NCBI GenBank assembly: GCA_041916775.1
Contig: JAYRYZ010000003.1
Span: forward strand, 124,001-188,000
From: UBA2357 sp041916775
Lineage (GTDB): Bacteria > Pseudomonadota > Gammaproteobacteria > Burkholderiales > Rhodocyclaceae
Reading direction: 5' to 3'
Length of the DNA: 64,000 nt
Each line of letters starts with the position of its first letter. Position 1 is the stretch's first letter. Below, piece by piece: positions 1 to 15,167 of this stretch. The notes under the pieces were generated by a model. The model made no database searches. It was not told where the DNA came from and saw nothing but the letters and a program-made list of their open reading frames with translations. The translations under genes were made by a program, and so were the position numbers.

Positions 1-1
1 T

Positions 2-421
<420 letters not shown>

Positions 422-464
422 CCCGGGTGTGAAGCCCCTAACGCATACCCGGATGGAGTGACAT

Positions 465-4690
<4,226 letters not shown>

Positions 4691-4694
<4 letters not shown>

Positions 4695-4720
4695 CTTTCA
4701 ATTGATTTTGACACTAAAAT
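4691..4720 (+). promoter_or_regulatory. Candidate sigma70 promoter for the rpsL operon
   Basis: TTGACT (4691-4696) and TAAAAT (4715-4720) are separated by 18 bases and overlap the end of rpoC. A second possible -35, TTGACA, lies at 4708-4713. A short inverted repeat GACTGAC/GTCAGTC (4737-4743 and 4752-4758) falls in the predicted leader. The assignment rests only on consensus match and position. Confidence 0.55.
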
Positions 4721-4776
4721 CCGGCCTCTCTATGCGGACTGACCAATCGTAGTCAGTCGCAGCCGGAATCATCCAC

Positions 4777-4811
4777 CCAAGGCGGCCCTCGGCGGCTGCC
4801 TTGGTTTATTT
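4777..4811 (+). terminator. Intrinsic terminator or attenuator in the rpsL leader
   Basis: An 11-bp stem (4777-4787 paired with 4794-4804, including one G-T pair) with a 6-base loop is followed by TTTATTT. It lies downstream of the candidate promoter and only 16 bases before the rpsL start codon. It could therefore terminate rpoBC read-through, attenuate rpsL transcription, or both. Confidence 0.6.
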
Positions 4812-4826
4812 GGAAATTCTTAAGCT

Positions 4827-5204
4827 ATGCCAACAATCAATCAGCTCGTCCGCAATCCGCGGGAAAAAGTGGTCACCAAGAGCAAGGTGCCGGCGCTTGA
4901 GGCGTGTCCTCAAAAACGTGGCGTGTGCACGCGTGTGTACACCACGACACCGAAGAAGCCGAACTCCGCGCTGCGGAAAGTCGCCAAGGTTCGCTTGACG
5001 AACGGTTTCGAGGTCATCTCGTACATCGGCGGTGAGGGCCACAACCTGCAGGAGCACTCGGTCGTGCTGATTCGCGGCGGTCGTGTGAAGGATCTTCCGG
5101 GTGTGCGTTATCACATCGTCCGTGGCTCGCTGGATCTCCAGGGCGTCAAGGACCGCAAGCAGTCGCGCTCCAAGTACGGCGCGAAGCGTCCCAAGAAGGC
5201 CTGA
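4827..5204 (+). CDS. rpsL: 30S ribosomal protein S12
   Basis: This 125-aa protein is full length for S12, which sits at the decoding centre of the small subunit. The conserved TTPKKPNSALR segment places K43-K44 at the classical streptomycin-resistance position, and K88 in GGRVKDLPGVRYH is also present. The allele therefore looks wild type (streptomycin sensitive) at both sites. It opens the str block rpsL-rpsG-fusA-tuf. Confidence 0.99.
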   Translation: MPTINQLVRNPREKVVTKSKVPALEACPQKRGVCTRVYTTTPKKPNSALRKVAKVRLTNGFEVISYIGGEGHNLQEHSVVLIRGGRVKDLPGVRYHIVRGSLDLQGVKDRKQSRSKYGAKRPKKA

Positions 5205-5236
5205 GCCAGCTAAACCGAGAATAGTCAGAGGTCGTT

Positions 5237-5707
5237 ATGCCCCGTCGTCGTGAAGTACCCAAGCGTGAAATCCTGCCTGATCCGAAGTTCGCTTCGCAGG
5301 ATGTCTCGAAGTTCATCAACGTGATCATGCAGTCCGGCAAGAAGTCGGTCGCAGAGCGCATCGTCTATGGCGCGTTCGCCCACATCACCAGCAAGGCTGG
5401 CAAGGATCCGCTCGAGGTGTTCTCGGCTGCGGTCGGTAATGTGAAGCCGGTTGTCGAAGTCAAGAGCCGTCGTGTTGGTGGTGCGAACTACCAGGTTCCG
5501 GTTGAGGTTCGTCCGTCCCGTCGGATGGCGCTCTCGATGCGCTGGCTGCGTGAGGCGGCGCGCAAGCGTGCCGAGAAATCGATGGCTCAGCGCTTGGCTG
5601 GGGAGTTGCTGGAGGCGGCGGAAGGTCGCGGTGCTGCAATGAAGAAGCGCGATGAGGTTCATCGCATGGCTGAAGCAAACAAGGCCTTCTCACACTACCG
5701 CTTCTGA
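5237..5707 (+). CDS. rpsG: 30S ribosomal protein S7
   Basis: This 156-aa primary 16S rRNA-binding protein nucleates the 30S head. It begins MPRRREVPKREILPDPKF, the typical S7 N-terminus, and ends in the basic KANKAFSHYRF tail. It follows rpsL by 32 bases. In E. coli, S7 is the autogenous repressor of the str operon; I see no structure here that proves the same control. A strong hairpin terminator follows the gene. Confidence 0.99.
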   Translation: MPRRREVPKREILPDPKFASQDVSKFINVIMQSGKKSVAERIVYGAFAHITSKAGKDPLEVFSAAVGNVKPVVEVKSRRVGGANYQVPVEVRPSRRMALSMRWLREAARKRAEKSMAQRLAGELLEAAEGRGAAMKKRDEVHRMAEANKAFSHYRF

Positions 5708-5726
5708 TCTTTCTCTTGAGCGGTAC

Positions 5727-5756
5727 ATCGGGCCCTGTGAAGGGCTCGATTGTTTT
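5727..5756 (+). terminator. Intrinsic terminator between rpsG and fusA
   Basis: A 10-bp stem (5727-5736 with 5741-5750, one G-T pair) with a GTGA tetraloop is followed by TGTTTT. It lies 19 bases after the rpsG stop. It probably lowers read-through into fusA, implying a separate fusA-tuf promoter in 5757-5815 that I could not identify clearly. Confidence 0.65.
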
Positions 5757-5815
5757 CTGATGCATTAATTCGATCATCGCGCCGACTGTGCGCGACTCAC
5801 TGAAGGTGGATTACC

Positions 5816-7912
<2,097 letters not shown>

Positions 7913-7938
7913 CAGGCTAATTCAGAGAGGACTTTCAC

Positions 7939-9129
<1,191 letters not shown>

Positions 9130-9140
9130 TAACGCAATTC

Positions 9141-9163
9141 GCCCGGCGCATGGTGCGCCGGGC
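9141..9163 (+). terminator. Perfect hairpin between tuf and rpsJ
   Basis: A perfect 10-bp GC-rich stem (9141-9150 with 9154-9163) with a three-base loop lies 11 bases after the tuf stop. The following tract is GCGCTCTTT, so the U-run is weak. It may be a partial terminator or an mRNA 3'-end stabiliser that lets the abundant tuf message exceed the downstream ribosomal genes. Confidence 0.45.
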
Positions 9164-9183
9164 GCGCTCTTTGGGAAACAGTC

Positions 9184-9495
9184 ATGCAAAACCAGAAGAT
9201 CCGTATCCGTCTCAAGGCCTTCGACTACCGTCTCATCGATCAGTCGGCCCTGGAGATCGTTGACACCGCGAAGCGTACCGGTGCGGTCGTGCGTGGCCCG
9301 GTGCCGCTGCCGACGCGCCGGGAGCGCTTCGATGTGCTGCGTTCGCCGCACGTCAACAAGTCGTCGCGTGATCAGTTCGAAATCCGTACCCATCTGCGGT
9401 TGATGGACATCATCGACCCGACCGACAAGACTGTCGACGCATTGATGAAACTCGATCTGCCGGCGGGTGTTGACGTCGAAATCAAGCTCCAGTAA
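9184..9495 (+). CDS. rpsJ: 30S ribosomal protein S10 / NusE
   Basis: This 103-aa protein of the 30S head also acts as NusE in transcription antitermination with NusB. It starts MQNQKIRIRLKAFDYRLIDQ and contains the flexible loop region SPHVNKSSRDQFEIRTH. It sits after tuf and is separated from rplC by 113 bases that contain a promoter and hairpins, so it may belong to the str transcript as well as the S10 block. Confidence 0.99.
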   Translation: MQNQKIRIRLKAFDYRLIDQSALEIVDTAKRTGAVVRGPVPLPTRRERFDVLRSPHVNKSSRDQFEIRTHLRLMDIIDPTDKTVDALMKLDLPAGVDVEIKLQ

Positions 9496-9504
9496 AGCAT
9501 TCCC

Positions 9505-9534
9505 TTGCATTCGTGCGAGAAGGGCCGGTATAAT
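9505..9534 (+). promoter_or_regulatory. Candidate sigma70 promoter before rplC
   Basis: TTGCAT (9505-9510) and a perfect TATAAT (9529-9534) are separated by 18 bases. The -10 box lies in the loop of a GGGCCGG/CCGGCCC palindrome (9522-9528 and 9535-9541). It would drive rplC and the rest of the S10 block separately from rpsJ. Confidence 0.6.
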
Positions 9535-9541
9535 CCGGCCC

Positions 9542-9566
9542 TTACGCTTTTTGGCGTAATTTTTTT
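9542..9566 (+). terminator. Terminator-like hairpin in the rplC leader (attenuator candidate)
   Basis: TTACGC (9542-9547) pairs with GCGTAA (9554-9559), with a T-rich loop and a run of seven T (9560-9566). The stem is short but the U-tract is excellent. It lies between the candidate TATAAT promoter and rplC. A further CCCGGT/ACCGGG inverted repeat follows before the ribosome-binding site. Confidence 0.5.
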
Positions 9567-9608
9567 GTTAGGGCCCGGTCAATCGCAACCGGGAATCAGG
9601 AGAAAAAC

Positions 9609-10247
9609 ATGAGTCTAGGCCTTGTCGGGCGCAAGGTTGGCATGACTCGCATTTTCGCAGAGGATGGTCGGACCATTCCTGTGACTGTGCTTGACGTGTC
9701 CAACAATCGTGTGACCCAGATCAAGACGACCGAGTCAGACGGCTATTCGGCCGTGCAGGTGACTTTCGGTACCAAGCGCGCCAATCGCGTGGGCAAGCCG
9801 CTCGCAGGCCATCTGGCCAAGGCGGGTGTAGAGGCGGGTCACATTCTGCGCGAATTCACCGTCGCTCCCGAACAGCTGAGCTCGCTCAAGGCGGGTGATC
9901 ACATCAGCGTCGAGCTCTTTGCCGTGGGTCAGAAGGTCGATGTGACCGGCACCACGATCGGCAAGGGCTTCTCGGGTTCGATCAAGCGTCACCACTTCTC
10001 GTCCAACCGCGCATCGCACGGTAACTCGATCTCGCACAATGCGCCGGGTTCGATCGGCATGGCGCAGGATCCCGGTCGTGTGTTTCCCGGCAAGCGGATG
10101 GCTGGTCATCTGGGTGCGGTGACCCGCACCACGCAGGGTCTCGAGGTTGTGCGTGTCGATGTCGAGCGTCAATTGCTCCTGGTCAAGGGGGCGGTGCCGG
10201 GCTCGAAGGGTGGTGATGTCTTTGTCCGTCCTGCGGTCAAGGCGTGA
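9609..10247 (+). CDS. rplC: 50S ribosomal protein L3
   Basis: This 212-aa early-assembly 23S rRNA-binding protein lies near the peptidyl transferase centre. It begins MSLGLVGRKVGMTRIF and contains the GxxMAQDPGRVFPGKRMAGH loop that reaches toward the active site. The AGGAGAAAAAC leader sets the ATG. It opens the S10 block here because rpsJ is set apart. Confidence 0.99.
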   Translation: MSLGLVGRKVGMTRIFAEDGRTIPVTVLDVSNNRVTQIKTTESDGYSAVQVTFGTKRANRVGKPLAGHLAKAGVEAGHILREFTVAPEQLSSLKAGDHISVELFAVGQKVDVTGTTIGKGFSGSIKRHHFSSNRASHGNSISHNAPGSIGMAQDPGRVFPGKRMAGHLGAVTRTTQGLEVVRVDVERQLLLVKGAVPGSKGGDVFVRPAVKA

Positions 10248-10258
10248 GCGAGGGCACA

Positions 10259-10879
10259 ATGGAACTCAAGCTATTGAATGAGCGGGGTGAGCAGGCGGCA
10301 ACGCTGCAGGCCTCCGATGCGCTGTTTGCGCGTGAATACAACGAAGCGCTGGTGCACCAGGTCGTGGTGGCCTATATGGCCAATGCACGCTCCGGCAACC
10401 GTGCCCAGAAGGGTCGCGCGGAAGTCGCGAAGTCGACGCACAAGCCGTGGCGCCAGAAAGGTACCGGCCGTGCGCGTTCCGGTATGGCATCCAGCCCGAT
10501 CTGGCGCGGAGGCGGCAAGGCCTTCCCGAACAAGCCGGACGAGAACTTCTCCCAGAAGGTCAACCGCAAGATGTTCCGCGCCGGTGTCGCTGCGATCCTG
10601 TCGCAGCTCGCGCGCGAAGACCGGCTGGCCGTGGTCGAGGACTTCTCGGTCGAGGCGCCGAAGACCAAGCTCCTCACCGAGAAGCTGAAGGGTATGGGTC
10701 TGGATTCCGTGCTGGTCATCACCGATCAGTTCGACGAGAACCTGTATCTGTCTGCGCGCAACCTGCACAAGGTGCTGGTGCTCGAGGTTTCCGAAACCGA
10801 TCCGGTTTCGCTGGTGCATTTTGCCAAGGTCATCGTCACCAAGGGTGCGTTGGCGAAGATGGAGGAGGTCTGGCAATGA
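10259..10879 (+). CDS. rplD: 50S ribosomal protein L4
   Basis: This 206-aa protein lines the exit tunnel and in E. coli also represses the S10 operon. I chose the ATG at 10259 (MELKLLNERGE) with GAGCGAGGG upstream, rather than the in-frame GTG at 10244 that overlaps the rplC stop, because the former gives the normal family N-terminus. The loop THKPWRQKGTGRARSGM is the tunnel extension. It overlaps rplW by four bases. Confidence 0.97.
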   Translation: MELKLLNERGEQAATLQASDALFAREYNEALVHQVVVAYMANARSGNRAQKGRAEVAKSTHKPWRQKGTGRARSGMASSPIWRGGGKAFPNKPDENFSQKVNRKMFRAGVAAILSQLAREDRLAVVEDFSVEAPKTKLLTEKLKGMGLDSVLVITDQFDENLYLSARNLHKVLVLEVSETDPVSLVHFAKVIVTKGALAKMEEVWQ

Positions 10880-11181
10880 GCGGATTCAGCCAGGAGCGTC
10901 TGATGCAGGTGCTGCTCGCGCCCCAGATCTCCGAAAAGGCGACTTACATCGCCGACAAGAACGAGCAAGTGGTGTTTCGTGTCGCGACCACCGCGACCAA
11001 GCCTGAAGTGAAGGCCGCTGTTGAACTGCTGTTCAAGGTGGGCGTCGAGTCGGTGCAGATCTGCAACGTCAAGGGCAAGGTCAAGCGGTTCGGCAAGATG
11101 ACCGGGCGCAGGAAGGGCTGGAAGAAGGCATTCGTGTGCCTGAAGCCGGGCCAGGAAATCAACTTCGCGTCCGGGGAGTAA
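10876..11181 (+). CDS. rplW: 50S ribosomal protein L23
   Basis: This 101-aa protein sits at the tunnel exit and docks trigger factor and SRP. It begins MSGFSQERLMQVLLAPQISE and has the basic stretch VKGKVKRFGKMTGRRKGWKK, which threads into the tunnel. Its ATG lies in the ATGA overlap with rplD, indicating translational coupling. Confidence 0.98.
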   Translation: MSGFSQERLMQVLLAPQISEKATYIADKNEQVVFRVATTATKPEVKAAVELLFKVGVESVQICNVKGKVKRFGKMTGRRKGWKKAFVCLKPGQEINFASGE

Positions 11182-11185
11182 TCAG

Positions 11186-12013
11186 ATGGCACTCGTGAAA
11201 CTCAAGCCGACTTCGGCTGGCCGTCGGGCGATGGTGAAGGTCGTCAACAAGGATCTTCACAAGGGTCGTCCGTTCGCCGGGCTGGTCGAGAAGAAGCTCA
11301 GCAAGGGTGGTCGTAACAACAACGGCCACATCACCGTACGCCACCAGGGCGGCGGTCACAAGCAGCACTACCGCATCGTGGATTTTCGTCGCGACAAGGA
11401 TGGCATCGTCGGTCGCGTGGAGCGCATCGAGTACGATCCCAACCGCTCGGCGCATATCGCGCTGCTGTGTTATGCGGATGGCGAGCGTCGCTACATCATT
11501 GCGCCGCGTGGCGTGGAAGTCGGTCAGCAACTCATGAGCGGCTCGGAAGCGCCGATCAAGCCGGGTAACACCCTGCCGATCCGCAACATTCCGGTCGGTT
11601 CGACGATCCACTGCGTCGAGATGCTGCCGGGCAAGGGTGCGCAGATTGCGCGTTCCGCGGGCGCTTCGGTCCAGTTGCTGGCGCGAGAGGGTGTGTACGC
11701 GCAGATCCGTCTGCGTTCCGGTGAAGTGCGTCGTGTGCACGTCGAGTGTCGCGCCACCATCGGTGAAGTCGGCAACTCCGAGCACTCGCTGCGCAAGATC
11801 GGCAAGGCAGGCGCGAATCGTTGGCGTGGTATCCGTCCGACCGTTCGTGGTACGGCGATGAACCCGATCGATCACCCGCACGGCGGTGGTGAGGGTCGTA
11901 CGGGCGAGGGCGGTGTGCCGCGCAGCCCGTGGGGTCAGCCCGCCAAGGGCTATCGTACGCGCAGTAACAAGCGTACCGACAGCATGATCGTTCAGCGCCG
12001 GCACAAGCGGTAA
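11186..12013 (+). CDS. rplB: 50S ribosomal protein L2
   Basis: This 275-aa protein is full length and essential for subunit association and peptidyl transfer. The C-terminal MNPIDHPHGGGEGRT motif carries the conserved histidine near the active site. It starts four bases after rplW ends, with GGGGAG as ribosome-binding site inside the rplW tail. Confidence 0.99.
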   Translation: MALVKLKPTSAGRRAMVKVVNKDLHKGRPFAGLVEKKLSKGGRNNNGHITVRHQGGGHKQHYRIVDFRRDKDGIVGRVERIEYDPNRSAHIALLCYADGERRYIIAPRGVEVGQQLMSGSEAPIKPGNTLPIRNIPVGSTIHCVEMLPGKGAQIARSAGASVQLLAREGVYAQIRLRSGEVRRVHVECRATIGEVGNSEHSLRKIGKAGANRWRGIRPTVRGTAMNPIDHPHGGGEGRTGEGGVPRSPWGQPAKGYRTRSNKRTDSMIVQRRHKR

Positions 12014-12023
12014 GGGGTAGGAA

Positions 12024-12299
12024 ATGGCACGTTCAATCAAGAAAGGCCCGTTCGTCGACGCGCATCTTCTCAAGAAGGTTGACGCCGCACGTGCGAGCAA
12101 TGACAAGCGTCCGATCAAGACGTGGTCGCGCCGTTCGACGGTGCTCCCCGATTTCGTCGGTCTGACCATCGCCGTGCATAACGGTCGCCAGCATGTTCCG
12201 GTTTTCGTGTCCGAGAACATGGTCGGCCACAAGCTCGGCGAATTCGCGCTGACCCGTACGTTCAAGGGCCACGCTGCGAGCAAGAAGGCTAAGAGGTAA
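12024..12299 (+). CDS. rpsS: 30S ribosomal protein S19
   Basis: This 91-aa protein of the 30S head pairs with S13. It begins MARSIKKGPFVDAHLLKKV, and the internal VYNGRQHVPV-type motif is present as VHNGRQHVPVFV. It lies ten bases after rplB. Confidence 0.99.
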   Translation: MARSIKKGPFVDAHLLKKVDAARASNDKRPIKTWSRRSTVLPDFVGLTIAVHNGRQHVPVFVSENMVGHKLGEFALTRTFKGHAASKKAKR

Positions 12300-12307
12300 T
12301 ACGCACC

Positions 12308-12637
12308 ATGGAAACCAAAGCGATTCTCCGCGGCGTACGTCTGTCCGCACAAAAGGGGCGCCTGGTGGCAGACCAGGTGCGTGGCAAGCCTGTCGATCAG
12401 GCGATCAACATCCTGGCCTTCTCGCCCAAGCGTGGTGCCGGAATCATCCGCAAGGTCGTGGAGTCGGCGATTGCGAATGCCGAGCACAACGACGGCGCAG
12501 ACATCGATGCTCTGAAGGTCAAGACCATCTATGTCGAAGAAGGCACCTCGCTGAAGCGCTTCGCAGCGCGTGCAAAAGGGCGTGGTAACCGCATCCTCAA
12601 GCCGACGTGTCACATCTACGTGACGGTCGGGGAGTAA
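12308..12637 (+). CDS. rplV: 50S ribosomal protein L22
   Basis: This 109-aa protein has a beta-hairpin that forms the tunnel constriction with L4. It begins METKAILRGVRLSAQKGRLVAD, and the hairpin EEGTSLKRFAARAKGRGNRI near the C-terminus is intact, without the deletions known from macrolide-resistant mutants of other species. It follows rpsS by eight bases. Confidence 0.99.
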   Translation: METKAILRGVRLSAQKGRLVADQVRGKPVDQAINILAFSPKRGAGIIRKVVESAIANAEHNDGADIDALKVKTIYVEEGTSLKRFAARAKGRGNRILKPTCHIYVTVGE

Positions 12638-12646
12638 GGAAAGACT

Positions 12647-13459
12647 ATGGGTCAGAAAATTCATCCTACCGGCTTCCGTCTCGCGGTCACGCGTGACTGG
12701 AGTTCCCGCTGGTTTTCGGCTGGTAGCGGTTACGCGACCATGCTGCATGAAGACCTCAAGGTTCGCGACTACCTGAAGAAGCGCCTCGCACATGCCTCGC
12801 TGGGCCGTATCGTCATCGAGCGTCCCGCAAAGAACGCACGCATCACCCTGTTCTCGGCGCGTCCTGGTGTGGTGATCGGCAAGAAGGGCGAGGACATCGA
12901 GACGCTCAAGCGCGATCTGCAGAAGATCATGGGCGTGCAGGTCCACGTCAATATCGAGGAAATTCGCAAGCCGGAAACCGACGCTCAACTGATCGCCGAC
13001 TCGATCGCTCAGCAGCTCGAGAAGCGCATCATGTTCCGCCGCGCGATGAAGCGTGCGATGCAGAATGCGATGCGCCTGGGTGCGCAGGGCATCAAGATCA
13101 TGAGTGCGGGTCGCCTCAATGGTGCAGAGATCGCGCGGACCGAGTGGTACCGCGAGGGTCGGGTTCCTTTGCATACTCTGCGTGCCGATATCGACTACGG
13201 CGTATCCGAGGCCAAGACCACCTACGGCATCATCGGCATCAAGGTTTGGGTCTACAAGGGCGACATGTTGGGCCGCAACGAGCGTCCGGCGGTCGTCGAG
13301 CCCGACAACGATGCGCGCCGTCCGCGCCGTGCGCCGCGTAATGATGCGGATAACCGTGGTGCCAAGCGCCCGCCCCGTCGGGATGGTGCGTCGGCAGATG
13401 CCGACAAGGCCGGCAAACGAACCAGGAAACCAGGAGTAGACGATGCTGCAGCCGTCTAG
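12647..13459 (+). CDS. rpsC: 30S ribosomal protein S3 with a long charged C-terminal tail
   Basis: This 270-aa protein of the mRNA entry channel has the KH domain signature VVIGKKGEDIE and the conserved TEWYREGRVPLHTLRADIDYG. It is longer than E. coli S3 (233 aa) because of about 50 extra residues rich in R, D, A and P after the conserved core. The last 17 bases overlap rplP, whose ribosome-binding site AGGAG lies inside this tail. Confidence 0.98.
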   Translation: MGQKIHPTGFRLAVTRDWSSRWFSAGSGYATMLHEDLKVRDYLKKRLAHASLGRIVIERPAKNARITLFSARPGVVIGKKGEDIETLKRDLQKIMGVQVHVNIEEIRKPETDAQLIADSIAQQLEKRIMFRRAMKRAMQNAMRLGAQGIKIMSAGRLNGAEIARTEWYREGRVPLHTLRADIDYGVSEAKTTYGIIGIKVWVYKGDMLGRNERPAVVEPDNDARRPRRAPRNDADNRGAKRPPRRDGASADADKAGKRTRKPGVDDAAAV

Positions 13460-13856
13460 AAGAAAGTACCGCAAGGAACAGAAGGGGCGTAACACCGGCG
13501 TCGCCACGCGTGGCGCCAAGGGCAGCGTCGGAGAGTTCGGGCTCAAGGCGATTGGTCGCGGCCGTCTCACCGCGCGTCAGATCGAGTCTGCGCGTCGTGC
13601 GATGACTCGCCACATCAAGCGTGGCGGCCGCATCTGGATCCGCATCTTCCCGGACAAGCCGATTTCGAAGAAGCCGGCCGAAGTCCGTATGGGTAACGGC
13701 AAGGGTAACCCCGAGTACTGGGTCGCCGAGATCCAGCCGGGCAAGGTGCTGTACGAAATGGATGGCGTGAGCGAAGAGCTCGCGCGCGAGGCCTTCCGTC
13801 TTGCGGCCGCCAAGTTGCCGCTCGAGACGACCTTTGTGCATCGTCATCTGGGGTGA
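13443..13856 (+). CDS. rplP: 50S ribosomal protein L16
   Basis: This 137-aa protein sits near the A-site tRNA elbow. It begins MLQPSRRKYRKEQKGRNTG, and the KMGKGKGN-type motif appears as RMGNGKGNPEYWVAEI. It overlaps rpsC by 17 bases. The stop codon is followed two bases later by the rpmC start. Confidence 0.99.
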   Translation: MLQPSRRKYRKEQKGRNTGVATRGAKGSVGEFGLKAIGRGRLTARQIESARRAMTRHIKRGGRIWIRIFPDKPISKKPAEVRMGNGKGNPEYWVAEIQPGKVLYEMDGVSEELAREAFRLAAAKLPLETTFVHRHLG

Positions 13857-13858
13857 TC

Positions 13859-14053
13859 ATGAAAGCAAGCGAACTTCGCGCCAAGAGCGCGGAAGAACTC
13901 AACAAGGAATTGCTGGAGTTGTTGAAGGCCCAGTTTTCGCTGCGCATGCAGCTGGCCACGCAGCAACTCGGCAATACGAGCCAACTCGGCAAGGTGCGCC
14001 GCGACATCGCGCGCGTTCGTACCCTGCTGACTGAAAAGGCGATTGCAAAATGA
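13859..14053 (+). CDS. rpmC: 50S ribosomal protein L29
   Basis: This 64-aa two-helix protein lies at the tunnel exit. I chose the ATG at 13859 (MKASELRAKS), which matches the family N-terminus, over an in-frame GTG six bases upstream. It overlaps rpsQ by four bases (ATGA). Confidence 0.97.
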   Translation: MKASELRAKSAEELNKELLELLKAQFSLRMQLATQQLGNTSQLGKVRRDIARVRTLLTEKAIAK

Positions 14054-14319
14054 CCGAGCAGGTTGAAAAGGTTCGACGCGCCCTGATTGGTCGTGTCGTC
14101 AGTGACAAGATGCAGAACACCGTCACGGTCCTTGTCGAGCGCCGTGTGAAGCATGCGTTGTACGGCAAGATCATCACGCGTTCGGCGAAGTATCACGCCC
14201 ATGTGGAAGGCGGGCTCGCGACGCAAGGTGATCTGGTGGAGATCGAGGAGTGCCGTCCGATTTCCAAGACCAAGACCTGGCGAGTTGCAAAGGTTCTCGA
14301 AAAAGCGCGCGTCATCTGA
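14050..14319 (+). CDS. rpsQ: 30S ribosomal protein S17
   Basis: This 89-aa OB-fold primary 16S rRNA-binding protein contains LIGRVVSDKMQNTVTV and the C-terminal ECRPISKTKTWRV. It ends the S10 block; 141 bases follow before rplN, containing a good promoter. Confidence 0.99.
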   Translation: MTEQVEKVRRALIGRVVSDKMQNTVTVLVERRVKHALYGKIITRSAKYHAHVEGGLATQGDLVEIEECRPISKTKTWRVAKVLEKARVI

Positions 14320-14344
14320 GCTCTGAAAAAAGCGGGTTTACGGC

Positions 14345-14373
14345 TTGGCAAGCTATTGTCAAGCTGTTAAACT
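14345..14373 (+). promoter_or_regulatory. Candidate sigma70 promoter for the spc block
   Basis: TTGGCA (14345-14350) and TAAACT (14368-14373) are exactly 17 bases apart in the only sizeable gap between rpsQ and rplN. The position matches the spc operon boundary known from E. coli. Confidence 0.6.
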
Positions 14374-14460
14374 CGCATTCTTTGCTTCTGCTCGAAAGAG
14401 CTCGTTACCCGTACGGGTTCCAAGACTGACCGCTTCGCGGGCAAAGTTGGAGATAAATTC

Positions 14461-14829
14461 ATGATTCAAATGCAGTCCATGCTGGACGTGGCGGACAATT
14501 CCGGCGCGCGTTCGGTGATGTGTATCAAGGTGCTCGGCGGCTCGAAGCGTCGCTATGCGGGCATCGGCGATGTCATCAAGGTCTCCATCAAGGATGCGGC
14601 TCCTCGCGGGCGCGTCAAGAAGGGCGATGTCTATAACGCCGTGGTGGTGCGTACCGCCAAGGGTGTGCGTCGTCCCGATGGGTCGCTGGTGCGTTTCGAT
14701 GGCAATGCCGCGGTGTTGCTGAACAACAAGCTCGAGCCGATCGGCACGCGCATCTTCGGGCCGGTCACGCGCGAGCTGCGTGGCGAGAAGTTCATGAAGA
14801 TCGTCTCGCTTGCGCCAGAAGTGCTGTAA
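14461..14829 (+). CDS. rplN: 50S ribosomal protein L14
   Basis: This 122-aa protein begins MIQMQSMLDVADNSGARSVMCI, the almost invariant family start, and ends EKFMKIVSLAPEVL. It sits at the subunit interface. It is the first gene of the spc block; the weak GTTGGAG ribosome-binding site fits this start. Confidence 0.99.
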   Translation: MIQMQSMLDVADNSGARSVMCIKVLGGSKRRYAGIGDVIKVSIKDAAPRGRVKKGDVYNAVVVRTAKGVRRPDGSLVRFDGNAAVLLNNKLEPIGTRIFGPVTRELRGEKFMKIVSLAPEVL

Positions 14830-14840
14830 GGGGTGAATTC

Positions 14841-15158
14841 ATGAACAAGATCCGCAAGGGTGATGAAGTCGTCGTGCTCGCCGGCAAGGACAAGGGTCGT
14901 CGCGGTGTGGTGCGGGCTCGTGTTGGCGACGAGCAGGTGTTGGTCGAAGGTGTCAATCGTGCCAAGAAGCACGTGCGTCCGAACCCCATGAAGGGTGAGA
15001 CGGGCGGCATCATCGAGAAGGAAATGCCGATCCATATTTCGAATGTTGCGCTGTTCAATCCTGCTTCGCAATCGGCTGATCGCGTCGGGATCAAGGTGCT
15101 TGAAGACGGCAAGAAAGTGCGCGTGTTCAAGTCCAACGGCGAACTGGTCGATGCATAA
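14841..15158 (+). CDS. rplX: 50S ribosomal protein L24
   Basis: This 105-aa assembly-initiator protein of the large subunit begins with the KOW motif KIRKGDEVVVLAGKDKGRRG. It is preceded by TAAGGGG and followed by rplE with a nine-base gap. Confidence 0.99.
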   Translation: MNKIRKGDEVVVLAGKDKGRRGVVRARVGDEQVLVEGVNRAKKHVRPNPMKGETGGIIEKEMPIHISNVALFNPASQSADRVGIKVLEDGKKVRVFKSNGELVDA

Positions 15159-15167
15159 GGAGTGACC

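Noticed and set aside
10447..11181. A long open frame that joins antisense-like sequence of rplD to rplW
   Set aside because: Only the last 101 codons resemble a real protein (L23). The upstream part overlaps rplD in another frame, and the ATGA junction at 10876 gives the true start.
11159..13570. An 803-codon antisense frame spanning rplB, rpsS, rplV and rpsC
   Set aside because: It crosses four conserved ribosomal genes and the composition is that of a reverse-complement artefact.
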